The position numbers and the translations under genes were made by a program. The notes under the pieces are model-generated. The model saw only the letters and a program-made list of their open reading frames with translations. It searched no databases and had not been told where the DNA came from. 33,867 nucleotides of DNA from IMG/VR virus record IMGVR_UViG_3300015164_000006, positions 1-33,867 of that record; one strand, given 5' to 3'. The first letter of the stretch is position 1. The number at the start of each line of letters is the position of its first letter. This document shows positions 22,599 to 31,112 of the stretch, piece after piece. Source of the DNA: a virus.

Positions 22599-23017
22599 TC
22601 GTCCGCGCAATGCCACGGGAGCGCCTGTCATGGCTTGCAGAGCGCAGCGGGTGCTCTGTGACCGACGCGCTGCGCGCTATCGAGGCTGTGGATGACAAGG
22701 GCGTTATCAGGGGCGCGGTTGGATTCGACGGCTGGCTCGGTAACGCCGCGCAGATGCACGTCGCGCTCGACTCGCCGGCGGCTCTCCGCGCGCTTCTGCG
22801 CCCTGCGTTCCAGTATCTCTTCGATACGTGCGGCAAAGACATCGCGCTTGGACTCGTACCCGCCCACAACGAGCGCGCGCTGCGCTTCGATCGGCACATC
22901 GGCTTCCGGCAAATCTACCGCCTCAAGGACGCATTCGCGCCGGGCGACGACATGATCCTGATGGAGCTTCGCAAGGCTGACTGCAAATGGTTCTCAGATG
23001 AAAGGAAGGTGGCGTAA
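22595..23017 (+). CDS. GNAT-like acetyltransferase-fold protein
   Basis: A 140-residue protein with a GTG start overlapping the upstream TGA and AGGAGG before it. The order VRGAVGFDGW-like strand (KGVIRGAVGFDGW), helix and then ERALRFDRHIGFRQIYRLKDAF is that of phage GNAT-fold proteins. It ends in the beta strand DDMILMELRK. The usual acetyl-CoA loop (Q/RxxGxG/A) is not clear, so activity is unproven. Proteins of this type are found among the tail or internal-protein genes of podoviruses. The cellular substrate is unknown. Confidence 0.7.
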   Translation: MIVRAMPRERLSWLAERSGCSVTDALRAIEAVDDKGVIRGAVGFDGWLGNAAQMHVALDSPAALRALLRPAFQYLFDTCGKDIALGLVPAHNERALRFDRHIGFRQIYRLKDAFAPGDDMILMELRKADCKWFSDERKVA

Positions 23018-24045
23018 TGGGCGGCGGCAAAGGTGGGGCTCCTGGCCCGCAGTTCGGGCAGGGACCGTTCGCACAGGCAGCGCAGTCGCAGGGCGCGCAG
23101 AGCCATGTCGGGCTGCAAGGGCCTATCGGCGGCAGTAGTTGGTCGCAGGATCCGAATGGGCAGTGGACGCAGAGCAACCAGTTCAACGGGCCGCTCGGGC
23201 AGGCCGCGCAGGGATACCAGCAGCAGATCGCAGGACAGGGCGCGCTGGACCTCTCGGGGCTTCCGCAGATCGATCAGGGCCAGGGAGTTCAACAGCAGGC
23301 CATGAATGCATCCTACGGGCAGGCCAAGTCCAGGCTGGATCCGCAGTGGGGACAGGCAGGAGAGCAGTTGCAGAGTCAGCTTGCTTCTCAGGGTCTGGAT
23401 CCGGGTACGGAGGCGGCCAACAACGCGCAGGGCAACTTCGACCGCGCGAAGACGGACGCCTACCAGACCGCGCAGAACGCATCCGTAGGGCAGGGGCTGC
23501 AGGCGCAGCAGCAGGCGTTCGGGCAGAGCATGGGCGCGCAACAGCAGGCTCTCTCCAACATGCTGACTCAGCGCGGAATGCCCGCGCAGCAGCTTCAGCA
23601 ACTCATGGGGATGCTCGGCGGTGGGCAGTCAGCAGGCGCTGCCCAGCCGGCTAACCAGCTTGGAGCGATGCAAGGGCAGGCTGGGTTCAACCTCGACAAC
23701 CAGAACATGCAGAACCAGGCTGGTGGCGGCTTCTGGAACAACATTCTCGGGGCTGGTGCCTCCGTGCTTCCGATGTTCTTCAACAAGAACGTCCAGCAGG
23801 CTGGCGTACAAGCGGGAGCTGGTGCCGCTCTCTCCGACGAACGCGCCAAGCAGAAGATCGAGCGGTTGCCGATCGAGGTGGTCGATGGCGTTCCGCTGGC
23901 TGTTTTCGAGTATCGCTATGCTCCGGGCCGCAAGCTCCTCGGGGTGATCGCGCAGGACGTACTCAAGGTTCTCCCGCGGCTCGTCCACAAGCGGCCCGAC
24001 GGCCTGCTCTGCGTTGACTACGGAGGCTTGGCATGGACCCGGTAA
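23017..24045 (+). CDS. Gly/Gln-rich virion protein with S74-like C-terminal domain
   Basis: A 342-residue protein starting at MGGGKGGAPGP behind AAAGGAAGG. Residues 1-260 are low-complexity Gln/Gly/Ala-rich, with a hydrophobic patch AGASVLPMFF. The last 75 residues (LSDERAKQKIERLPIEVVDG, then GVIAQDVLKVLP) match the intramolecular chaperone domain of the peptidase S74 family, including the Ser-Asp at the usual cleavage point. In tail spikes this domain trimerises and then cuts itself off. Here it may play that role, or mark an ejection or tail-tip protein. Confidence 0.7.
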   Translation: MGGGKGGAPGPQFGQGPFAQAAQSQGAQSHVGLQGPIGGSSWSQDPNGQWTQSNQFNGPLGQAAQGYQQQIAGQGALDLSGLPQIDQGQGVQQQAMNASYGQAKSRLDPQWGQAGEQLQSQLASQGLDPGTEAANNAQGNFDRAKTDAYQTAQNASVGQGLQAQQQAFGQSMGAQQQALSNMLTQRGMPAQQLQQLMGMLGGGQSAGAAQPANQLGAMQGQAGFNLDNQNMQNQAGGGFWNNILGAGASVLPMFFNKNVQQAGVQAGAGAALSDERAKQKIERLPIEVVDGVPLAVFEYRYAPGRKLLGVIAQDVLKVLPRLVHKRPDGLLCVDYGGLAWTR

Positions 24046-24425
24046 AGCCTGATCCGATGGTCGCTCTACTGCAGGGGATGACGCCAGAGCAACTTGCTGC
24101 CTACCTCGGCGGCGGCACGGTAGACCCGCAAGCGCAACTTCTCGAGCAGCAGCAGCAGATGGCGCACCAACTTCGCCAGCAGGCCGCGGGCTCGCATCCC
24201 TACGGCGCCGGCGCGGGTATCGGTGCCGGGCTTCAGCAAATCGCAGGCGGAGTGCAGCAGGGGATCATCGGCAGGCAGCAACAGGACAACGTTGCCCAGC
24301 GACAGGCGTCCTTGCAGTCGATCATCGATCAACTGCTCGGCAAGAAGAACGATGCCGGTGCCATCAACGCGAGTGCGGTGGCCGGCGGCTACGACCCTGG
24401 CAGTATCGCTGGAAGCGGGATCTAG
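24033..24425 (+). CDS. Small Gln-rich protein, probable internal/ejection component
   Basis: A 130-residue protein starting at MDPVKPDPMVAL and overlapping the upstream gene by 13 bases. It is Gln-rich and helical (QLLEQQQQMAHQLRQQ), with a Gly-rich segment GAGAGIGAGLQQIAGGV that could insert in membranes. Size, composition and place are like small podoviral ejection proteins. This is inference. Confidence 0.6.
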   Translation: MDPVKPDPMVALLQGMTPEQLAAYLGGGTVDPQAQLLEQQQQMAHQLRQQAAGSHPYGAGAGIGAGLQQIAGGVQQGIIGRQQQDNVAQRQASLQSIIDQLLGKKNDAGAINASAVAGGYDPGSIAGSGI

Positions 24426-25676
24426 ATGCCCGACTACCTCGCAGATCCGACGCCAGACATGATCCAGCAGGCTCTGGCTGCGAGGCTCAAGCAGTACGCG
24501 GCCAGCGGGCTTACACCCGAAGGCAAGATGCAGCCCGACCAGCCCACGAACACCGGGCCGCAGGGCAACGACATGATGCGCGGTGTCGGCGGCCTGATGA
24601 GTTTGCTAGGCCCTGGCAACAAAGGCATGGGCGAGGCCGGCCAGCGCATTCAGGAAGCCGCGCAGCAGCAGGCGCTATTCCAGAGGCAGCAGCCGATGGT
24701 CGAGGCGCAGACACAGCTTGAGCAGACCAAGGCGCGCGGGGCGCAGCTCGAGCAGGAGGCGGGGCAGAGCCCTGGCCTTGCCACAGCCAGAAGCACGCTG
24801 ATGGGCAAACAGGGATTCACGCCGCCGGCAGGCATGAGCCCTTCGGCGTTGTCGATCCTGATGCCGGAAGTGGAGAAGCAGTATGGGGAGCAGACCAAGC
24901 GGCAGATGGTGCCGAAGTTCGTTCCGGTTCCTCCTGGCAGCGGCACACTGGACGTGCACACTGGCAAGACCACTGGCGGCGGGATCGAAAGCTTGATGAC
25001 ACCGGAGGCTATCGACCAGAGCGCGAGAGCGTATTTGAAGCAGGGGCCGTCGGCGCTGCCAAGCATGGGGCGCGCCAATCCAGTCATCCACGGACTGATC
25101 ATCAAGCGCGCCGCCGAACTGGATCCGGGCGGCGACCTGACCGCAAACAAGGCCACCACCAAGGCGGACACCGGCTCTCTCGTCTCGCAGCAGAAGATCC
25201 TCGACAACGCCGAGGGTTGGGAGCGTACAGGCAAGGCGAACCTCGGCGTCATGCTCAACGTTGCGCAGAAGCTTTCGGACACCGGCAGTCCGTGGCTGAA
25301 CGAGCCCGTTCGCAGGTTCCTCGAGAAGGCAACCGGCGATCCGAACATGACGGCGTTCAGGGCGGCTCACGCAACGGTCGTGAACGAGTACGCCAAGATC
25401 CTCTCGGGTGCGCAGGGTAGCGGCAGCGTGACCGAGGGCGCACGGCATGAGGCTGAGTCCATGCTGCCGCTCGATGCGACATGGGATCAGTTGTCCGCCG
25501 CGGCGAAGGTGCTCGCCACCGACGCCGGCAACCGCATCAACTCCGCGCGCCAGCAGGTGGGACAGATCAAGGGGCGCATGGGTGGGCAACAGCAGTCGGC
25601 GCCTGCCGAGACGGCACCGGCGGCAACCGCTCCGCGACGGCGCAAGTACAACCCGGCAACCGGAGGCCTTGAATGA
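24426..25676 (+). CDS. Probable internal virion (DNA ejection) protein, 416 residues
   Basis: Starts at MPDYLADPTPDMI, immediately after the previous TAG. It is Gln/Ala/Gly-rich and mainly helical with a hydrophobic segment MMRGVGGLMSLLG. The second half has repeated helices (LMTPEAIDQSARAYLKQGPS, KANLGVMLNVAQKLSDTG). The C-terminus is Ala/Pro-rich and basic. It lies in the usual place of podoviral ejection proteins, which leave the head with DNA and build a channel through the envelope. No specific family is certain. Confidence 0.65.
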   Translation: MPDYLADPTPDMIQQALAARLKQYAASGLTPEGKMQPDQPTNTGPQGNDMMRGVGGLMSLLGPGNKGMGEAGQRIQEAAQQQALFQRQQPMVEAQTQLEQTKARGAQLEQEAGQSPGLATARSTLMGKQGFTPPAGMSPSALSILMPEVEKQYGEQTKRQMVPKFVPVPPGSGTLDVHTGKTTGGGIESLMTPEAIDQSARAYLKQGPSALPSMGRANPVIHGLIIKRAAELDPGGDLTANKATTKADTGSLVSQQKILDNAEGWERTGKANLGVMLNVAQKLSDTGSPWLNEPVRRFLEKATGDPNMTAFRAAHATVVNEYAKILSGAQGSGSVTEGARHEAESMLPLDATWDQLSAAAKVLATDAGNRINSARQQVGQIKGRMGGQQQSAPAETAPAATAPRRRKYNPATGGLE

Positions 25677-26923
25677 GCCAGATCGTAGAGATCCCCGGCC
25701 AGGGCGAGGTGGAGTTCCCGGACTCTATGAGTGATGCGGACATTGCCGCAGCCGCCAAGAGGATGTCGGCTCCGCAGGCCCCCGCGCAGGCACCTGTCGG
25801 TGCGGGAACAGCTGCCCTTCGTGGTGCCGCCCAAGGCGCGACGATGGGCTTCGGGGACGAGGCGCAGGGCGCGGTTCAGGCCATCGGCGGGCGGATCCTG
25901 CCTGAGTCGATGGGAGGCTTCGGGCCTGAGCACCATGCCACCGTGGCGCAGGACTACAGCCTCAACCGTAACACCGCGCGGGCAGAGAACGATGCCGCGC
26001 GGCAGCAACACCCCGTTGCGTACACGGCCGGCGACGTGGCTGGTAGCATTGCCCCCTCGCTGCTCACTGGCGCGGCTACCGGGACGCTCAGCGCTGGCTC
26101 CGGGGCGCGGCTTCTAGCCACGCTTGCTGGACAGGGCGCGCTGCAGGGTGCAGGGTACAGCGATGCCAATACCGCCCGAGGACTTGCTGGCGATAGCGCT
26201 CTCGGGGGGGTTATGGGGGCTGCTGGCTACGGCGCGGGGCAAGCGGTTGGTGCGGTGGGCTCAAAACTATCGGGTGCGCTGGCCGGGCTCAGGGCAAGAG
26301 CCGCCGCCAGAGCCGCCGCCCAGGCCGCAGAAGAAGAAGCCGCCAAGGTAGCTTCTCTCGCAGGCAAGTATGGCGGTGAGCTCCAAAAGGGCTCCCGCAT
26401 GGGCGAGAATCTGGGCCGCATCGGAACGCCTCTCGGGCCAACCGAGCAGGCCGCGGCTGACGCGATCCAGAACCGAGTGGAGAGCGGCACGCTGCGGGAT
26501 CTGCCATCACAGGCGGGCACAATCGACGCCAGGGAAGCTGAACTTCGCGCAGCGCAGGCTGCGCTCCCGCAGGCTGTGGCCGACCGCACGACGCAGTTGC
26601 AAACGCCACAGTTCGGCAAGGATGCGGCCTCGTTCTTCAAGTCCTACGGCGAGCCGCTGGTCTGGGGCGCGCTCGGGGCTGGGGCTGGTCATGCAATGGG
26701 GCTTTCTCCAGCGGAGACGGCCATGCTCGGCACAGTTGCCGGCTCGATTGGCGGTCGCACCCGAGCAGGTAAGGCGTTGATGAGTCGGCTCACAAGGCCA
26801 GGCAACGCGATGGCACTGGCCGGAGCAGGCGAGAAGGTTGCTACCTCTTCCGGTGAACTGCTCAAGCAACTCCTGCAGCGCGCCGCACCCGTTGCTGCCA
26901 CGCAGGCACTGGAGAGCCAATGA
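25673..26923 (+). CDS. Probable internal virion (DNA ejection) protein with FPDSMSD motif
   Basis: A 416-residue protein starting at MSQIVEIPGQGEVEF, its ATG overlapping the upstream TGA. The N-terminal VEFPDSMSDADIAAAAKRM is a short motif common in phage ejection and tail-tip proteins. The following GATMGFGDEAQGAVQAIG is a second conserved block of the same group. Most of the rest is Ala/Gly-rich with amphipathic and hydrophobic helices (GALGAGAGHAMGLSPAE), fitting membrane insertion during DNA ejection. An Ala/Arg/Glu coiled coil lies near residues 205-230. Confidence 0.7.
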   Translation: MSQIVEIPGQGEVEFPDSMSDADIAAAAKRMSAPQAPAQAPVGAGTAALRGAAQGATMGFGDEAQGAVQAIGGRILPESMGGFGPEHHATVAQDYSLNRNTARAENDAARQQHPVAYTAGDVAGSIAPSLLTGAATGTLSAGSGARLLATLAGQGALQGAGYSDANTARGLAGDSALGGVMGAAGYGAGQAVGAVGSKLSGALAGLRARAAARAAAQAAEEEAAKVASLAGKYGGELQKGSRMGENLGRIGTPLGPTEQAAADAIQNRVESGTLRDLPSQAGTIDAREAELRAAQAALPQAVADRTTQLQTPQFGKDAASFFKSYGEPLVWGALGAGAGHAMGLSPAETAMLGTVAGSIGGRTRAGKALMSRLTRPGNAMALAGAGEKVATSSGELLKQLLQRAAPVAATQALESQ

Positions 26924-27885
26924 GCCGCAGCGGCGCCGGAACCTACAGCCTCCCGAACGTCGCTGTCGTCACCGGCACGACGATCACCGCGGGCGACGAG
27001 AACACGACGCGATCGGACATCGCGACTGAGATCACCGACAGCCTCTCCCGTAGTGGCAAGGGGGCAATGCTGGCGGCCCTGCTGAATGTCAACGGAACGG
27101 TGGGGTCTCCGTCGGTCAGCTTTACCAACGACACCGGCTCCGGCCTCTACCGCATCGGATCCAATGACATCGGCTTCGCGATCAACGGCGTCAAGGTGCA
27201 GGAGTGGACCGCAACCACCGCGTTGATCGTGCAGCCTCTGACCGCAAGCGGAACGCTAACCGTGACCGGCGCGACCATCCTATCTAGCACGCTTGCCCTG
27301 GCAAGCGACCTTGCGATCAACACCAACAAGTTCACCGTGACCGCAGCGAGCGGCAATACCGTGGTTGCTGGAACGCTGGGTGTTACCGGCGCCGCCACGC
27401 TTTCCAGTACGCTCGGAGTGACTGGCGCGGCCACGCTGACGGGTGGCTTCGTAGTTGGTGCCGGTGTCACGGTAGATGCGGGGTCGAACAAGATCATCAA
27501 CGTGACAGATCCGACCACAGCGCAGCAGGCGGCTACTAAAAACTACGTGGACACCAGTACCATCACGCTGAATAAGGGGGCGCGGGTGTGGGGGACATTG
27601 CAGTGCGGGGCCGCTGGTGCGGTGACTGTTATCAAGGCAGTAAATATCACCAGCGCAAGCTATTCCACCAATAACCTCACCATCGTATTCACGTCCAACA
27701 TGGCCGATGTCAATTTTGCCGTTATCGCCATGCCGTACCTTAGCGCCAACGTTAACCAGAAGCTCACTTCTGATTCCGCAAACAAGCTGGTTGGCTCCTG
27801 CCGGGTCAACAGCCTGAATTCCACCACCGGAGCGGGCCTGAACTTCGCCAACGGCGATGGTGTTGAAGTAGTGATCTTCGACTGA
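26920..27885 (+). CDS. Tail fibre protein
   Basis: A 321-residue protein starting at MSRSGAGTYSLPN. A short N-terminal anchor (residues 1-55) precedes SFTNDTGSGLYRIGSNDIGF, a fibre-shaft signature. Repeats of the type GTLGVTGAATLSSTLGVTGAATL (residues about 150-170, written here only in part) form a beta-helical shaft. DPTTAQQAATKNYVDT is the common phage-fibre linker. The last 110 residues, with AT-richer codons, form the probable receptor-binding tip. Only one fibre of this size is seen, so it is the best candidate for host adsorption. Confidence 0.8.
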   Translation: MSRSGAGTYSLPNVAVVTGTTITAGDENTTRSDIATEITDSLSRSGKGAMLAALLNVNGTVGSPSVSFTNDTGSGLYRIGSNDIGFAINGVKVQEWTATTALIVQPLTASGTLTVTGATILSSTLALASDLAINTNKFTVTAASGNTVVAGTLGVTGAATLSSTLGVTGAATLTGGFVVGAGVTVDAGSNKIINVTDPTTAQQAATKNYVDTSTITLNKGARVWGTLQCGAAGAVTVIKAVNITSASYSTNNLTIVFTSNMADVNFAVIAMPYLSANVNQKLTSDSANKLVGSCRVNSLNSTTGAGLNFANGDGVEVVIFD

Positions 27886-27892
27886 GGGACCA

Positions 27893-28072
27893 ATGCCTGA
27901 AACCGAGATCAGCGAAGTCGATCGGCTCAAGCTTCAGGTCGCCTGGTTCAAGAAGGAGCGCGCTCGAGAGGCATTCGATCTGGAAGTGATCCGCATCGGG
28001 CAAGCCTACGGAATGACCGCAGTGGATTCGGTGGACATGGACACCGGCAAAATCAGCCGGAAGGAGAAGTGA
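27893..28072 (+). CDS. Small helical protein (59 residues)
   Basis: Starts at MPETEISEVDRLK behind GAGGGA. The first 40 residues form a charged amphipathic helix (DRLKLQVAWFKKERAREAF). The end (SVDMDTGKISRKEK) is basic. It lies between tail fibre and lysis genes, where many phages have a short coiled-coil protein of unknown role. Confidence 0.6.
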   Translation: MPETEISEVDRLKLQVAWFKKERAREAFDLEVIRIGQAYGMTAVDSVDMDTGKISRKEK

Positions 28073-28073
28073 T

Positions 28074-28262
28074 ATGGCAACGCTCTTAACCATCGTCATC
28101 GTCCTCGCAATCGTCGGCGTCATAGTTTGGGCCATTCAGACGTACGTGCCCATGCCGCCCATCTTCAAGGGCCTGATCTCGGTGATCGTCATCATCGCGG
28201 TCCTCCTCTGGCTGCTCGATTTCGTCGGCGGGGTCCACCTGTTCGGCGGACGGCTCCGGTGA
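28074..28262 (+). CDS. Two-helix membrane protein, Thivi_2564-like, possible holin component
   Basis: A 62-residue protein starting at MATLLTIVIVLAI behind AAGGAG. Two membrane helices (residues about 3-23 and 30-51) are joined by TYVPMPPIFKG. This plan matches the small Thivi_2564 family membrane proteins of phages and proteobacteria. A holin-like or antiholin role is plausible because the gene opens the lysis block, but a second candidate holin lies at 30326-30577. Its TGA overlaps the next GTG. Confidence 0.7.
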   Translation: MATLLTIVIVLAIVGVIVWAIQTYVPMPPIFKGLISVIVIIAVLLWLLDFVGGVHLFGGRLR

Positions 28263-29320
28263 TCGACGGCTGGTCCTTCGAGGGCGTAGACGCGGCTCGC
28301 CAGGTCCAGGTGGTCCCGAACCCGGACCCCTCGCGCGGGCCTGCGCAGCTCTACCGCTTTGAGGTCAAGTTCGGTGACGTGCGGCCGGGCATGAGCGACC
28401 AGCGCGCGCTCATCTCGCACGAGTCGCCACCGCTCGTCTGGCACGCGGGGGATGATGTCTGGTTGCGCTGGTGCCAGTACAACCCGCCCGACTGGATCGC
28501 GAAGTACCCGAAGCCGGACGAGCTGTGGAATTGGCCAAAGGCTTACCGCTCGGGCGGATCGTGTCTGGAGCTACACCACGGAGGAGTCGGGCTGGCCAGC
28601 TACGACGGCAGCGATGACGTGGGATACAGCCTGTCCCTGAACGGCTGGAGCCCGAATACCGAGAAGGCGCGGTGGACGCTGCCGTTTGCCAAGGTGCCGT
28701 TAGGCAAGACCCACGAATGGCTCCTGCACATCAAGTTCTCCCACGCGGGCGATGGATTCCTCGAGGCGTGGATCGATGGGCAGGTGCTGGTGCCGTTGGC
28801 CCACACGATCACGATGCACCCAGATCCGTACACGACGATGTACCCCTGCATGGGGATTTACCGTCACGAATCGGTCGGGGATCCATCGCTGGTCTGGGAT
28901 GTCAGCCTTCCCGTCCGTGCCTTCGGCTTTGTGCCTGTGGAGGGTACCCCGATCTATACCGCCACCGATGGCACTCCTCGTTATCAACTTGCCGGCGGAT
29001 TCGCAGTCGTTACCGGAGGTGTACCTGTGTCAGTTCCACCCGTTCCTGCACCCGTTCCTGCACCCGTTCCTGCACCCGCTGGTGTCAGCCTCAAGGCCGC
29101 CGCGTTGCTTAAGCGATTCGTTGACCAGCAGCCGCAGCTGGCTGACCTGCTCACCTTCTGGGACGCGGAGATCGCCAGCAGCAAGACGCTGGATGCGGGC
29201 GTGGTCAGCCTCGTCAACGGCCTCGATGCGGCGATCCTCAACCGGATCGCCCTGCGCGCTAAGCTGAAGGCGATCTACGACGCGAATAAGGCGATCTTGG
29301 ACGCGGGACCGCCCTGGTGA
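28259..29320 (+). CDS. Polysaccharide-lyase-like protein (concanavalin fold) with helical C-terminus
   Basis: A 353-residue protein with a GTG start overlapping the upstream TGA. The N-terminal 230 residues show the jelly-roll lyase pattern of the heparin-lyase-I-like group: LEAWIDGQVLVPL in the place of the usual vW.DG strand, then YPCMGIYRHE. A linker of three perfect 12-base repeats (29039-29074) encodes PVPAPVPAP. The last 85 residues are helical (LKRFVDQQPQLADLL). It probably binds or cleaves acidic polysaccharide of the host surface. It lies in the lysis block, so it may be virion-bound or released at lysis. No signal peptide is seen. Confidence 0.65.
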   Translation: MIDGWSFEGVDAARQVQVVPNPDPSRGPAQLYRFEVKFGDVRPGMSDQRALISHESPPLVWHAGDDVWLRWCQYNPPDWIAKYPKPDELWNWPKAYRSGGSCLELHHGGVGLASYDGSDDVGYSLSLNGWSPNTEKARWTLPFAKVPLGKTHEWLLHIKFSHAGDGFLEAWIDGQVLVPLAHTITMHPDPYTTMYPCMGIYRHESVGDPSLVWDVSLPVRAFGFVPVEGTPIYTATDGTPRYQLAGGFAVVTGGVPVSVPPVPAPVPAPVPAPAGVSLKAAALLKRFVDQQPQLADLLTFWDAEIASSKTLDAGVVSLVNGLDAAILNRIALRAKLKAIYDANKAILDAGPPW

Positions 29321-29814
29321 GCGGCGAGACGCAAGATGCGGTTTCAGGGCTCACGCCGGACACCCTGCGCGTGCTGCTCGAGTTGCGCATTGACGACGTG
29401 CGCAACCTCATGACCGAGGCGCTGGAGGCTGCCGACAAGCGATACGACCAGCGATTCGAGGGCCAGGAGAAGGCTGTCAATGCGGCCCTCGCTGCCGCCG
29501 AGAAGGCCGTCAACGCCGCGCTGGTAGCGGCTGATCGCGCGGTTGCCAAGGCGGAGATCGCAGCAGAGAAGCGCTTCGATTCGGTCAACGAGTTCCGGGG
29601 GCAACTGCGCGATCAGGCTACGACGTTGCTCCCGCGTGCGGAGGCAGATGCGCGGCTGCTGGCAATCGAGCAGCGAATTACCCGCCTCGAGGGAATGCAG
29701 ACCCGCATCAGCGGAAGGGACGAGGGCAAGACTGTATCCGCCGGCGCAGTGGCTAACGCCATCACTATTCTGATCGCCATTGCGGCCGTCGTCGCCGCAT
29801 TCTTGAGGCACTGA
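29317..29814 (+). CDS. Coiled-coil protein with C-terminal membrane anchor
   Basis: A 165-residue protein with a GTG start overlapping the previous TGA. The central part is built of repeats such as EKAVNAALAAAEKAVNAAL, followed by KRFDSVNEFRGQLRDQ, a segment widely found in phage lysis-region proteins. A single C-terminal membrane helix (AITILIAIAAVVAAFL) follows. The layout resembles accessory holin or anchored regulators of lysis, but no biochemical role is established. It stands directly before the endolysin gene. Confidence 0.7.
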   Translation: MSGETQDAVSGLTPDTLRVLLELRIDDVRNLMTEALEAADKRYDQRFEGQEKAVNAALAAAEKAVNAALVAADRAVAKAEIAAEKRFDSVNEFRGQLRDQATTLLPRAEADARLLAIEQRITRLEGMQTRISGRDEGKTVSAGAVANAITILIAIAAVVAAFLRH

Positions 29815-29816
29815 CC

Positions 29817-30329
29817 ATGAACGTCATTCAAGAGCGACCGGCGAGTCTGGGCAACTTCCGCACTGGCAGGACACACCGGGTCGACATGCTGGTTATTCAC
29901 GTCATGGATGGATTTTTCGGCCCGACAGCCGCTTGGTTCGCCAACCCGGAGGCGCACGCGAGCGCCCACTTCGGGATCAGCGTGGACGGAGGGATCGCCC
30001 GCTACGTCCGCGAGGCGGACACCGCCTGGCACGCGGGGAATCAGGACATCAACGCACGCAGCATGGGGATCGAGCTTGAGGGCCACAGCGACGATCCAGA
30101 CGCCTTCACCACCCAGATGATGCGGACCCTCGTGGAGCTCGCGGGCTTGCTCTGCACCGAGTTCGGGATCCCGCGCGACCGCCTGCACATCATCGGGCAC
30201 AACGAGGTGCCAGATCCGCGATGCCCCGGCCAGTTCGGGGGGGCCGGACATCATACCGATCCGGGCGAGTATTTCGACTGGCCGGCGTTCATGGCCGCGC
30301 TTCAGCCGCCCAGCATCGGAGTCGCATGA
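29817..30329 (+). CDS. N-acetylmuramoyl-L-alanine amidase (endolysin)
   Basis: A 170-residue amidase_2/AmpD-type domain with no signal peptide, starting at MNVIQERPAS behind TGAGG. Zinc ligands are visible: H28 in MLVIHVMDG, H128 in IIGHNEV and D148 in HTDPGEYFDW. It cuts the bond between MurNAc and the stem peptide, after the holin lets it reach the wall. No cell-wall binding domain is present, as is usual for Gram-negative phage endolysins. It is followed immediately by holin-like and spanin-like genes. Confidence 0.9.
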   Translation: MNVIQERPASLGNFRTGRTHRVDMLVIHVMDGFFGPTAAWFANPEAHASAHFGISVDGGIARYVREADTAWHAGNQDINARSMGIELEGHSDDPDAFTTQMMRTLVELAGLLCTEFGIPRDRLHIIGHNEVPDPRCPGQFGGAGHHTDPGEYFDWPAFMAALQPPSIGVA

Positions 30330-30577
30330 GGACCAGCCAATGGCGGACGTGGAGCGGGCTGCTGATCCTCGGGGTCTTCATGCTGATCGCGCTGTGGATC
30401 GTCCGCGAGCGACCTAACGGGGCGGAGCTGGTGTCCAGCGTCGTGACCGGCCTTGGGGGCCTTGGGCTTTGGCTGGCGGGCAAGTCCTCGATCGAGCACG
30501 CGGCGAACGCGAGTGCGGCCACGAAGGCAAAGGAGCCAGCGGCTAGCGTACTCGCCGGCGCAGCGGCCAAGGAATGA
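30326..30577 (+). CDS. Small holin-like membrane protein
   Basis: An 83-residue protein starting at MRTSQWRTWSGLLI, overlapping the endolysin stop by four bases. Residues 10-26 form a strong membrane helix (GLLILGVFMLIALWIV). A second hydrophobic stretch (LVSSVVTGLGGLGLWLAG) lies at about 36-53, and the end is charged and Ala-rich. Two-helix size and the place between endolysin and spanin-like genes suggest a holin. The family is not certain. Confidence 0.65.
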   Translation: MRTSQWRTWSGLLILGVFMLIALWIVRERPNGAELVSSVVTGLGGLGLWLAGKSSIEHAANASAATKAKEPAASVLAGAAAKE

Positions 30578-31107
30578 GACGCGCTGCGCTGATCGCACTT
30601 TGCGTGGCCTGCAAGACGGCCAGCTCCGCGAGCTCTCACGCGACCGCGCAGGTCGAGCAGCAGACGGACGCGAGCGGCAAGGTCACGACCACGGAGACGG
30701 TGACAAGCGGGCCGGAGACGGTGACGACGACGACGGAGGAGTACGGGCTGGAGGATGCAAGCCCCCGCGCCGACGCGCCGGTCGGCCCCAGACCTGCGCC
30801 CGCAACAGGCCCCGGATTTGAATCGGGCGAAGCACTTGCGACAGTGCGCCGCCGTGGCCCCCTAGTCAAGCGCACCGTCGTCGTAGACCAGCGGTCCCCG
30901 GCCGTTGCCGTCACCCGTGCCGAAGGCACTACAGCCACGGAGACGCGCACGGAGGTCAAGACCGACACGCAGGCGCAGACGGCGCACAGCAACGCGCCCA
31001 GCGGGCTATTCGGCTCCCTGCTGGGCCTCTGGCCCCTCCTCCTGCTGGCCATCCTAGCGCTGGCGGGCTGGATCGGGTGGAGGGTGCTCAGGGCAAGGGT
31101 GCCGTAG
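30574..31107 (+). CDS. Probable unimolecular spanin (u-spanin)
   Basis: A 177-residue protein starting at MRRAALIALCVACK, with a short signal and Cys13 (or Cys10) as a weak lipobox. The middle (residues 20-145) is Thr/Val-rich and beta-prone (VTTTETVTSGPETVTTTTEE). A C-terminal membrane helix lies at about 147-168 (LLLLAILALAGWIGW). A lipid anchor at one end and an inner-membrane helix at the other is the topology of T1-type u-spanins, which fuse inner and outer membranes in the last step of lysis. It directly follows the holin-like gene. The lipobox is imperfect, which lowers confidence. Confidence 0.65.
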   Translation: MRRAALIALCVACKTASSASSHATAQVEQQTDASGKVTTTETVTSGPETVTTTTEEYGLEDASPRADAPVGPRPAPATGPGFESGEALATVRRRGPLVKRTVVVDQRSPAVAVTRAEGTTATETRTEVKTDTQAQTAHSNAPSGLFGSLLGLWPLLLLAILALAGWIGWRVLRARVP

Positions 31108-31112
31108 TGGGC

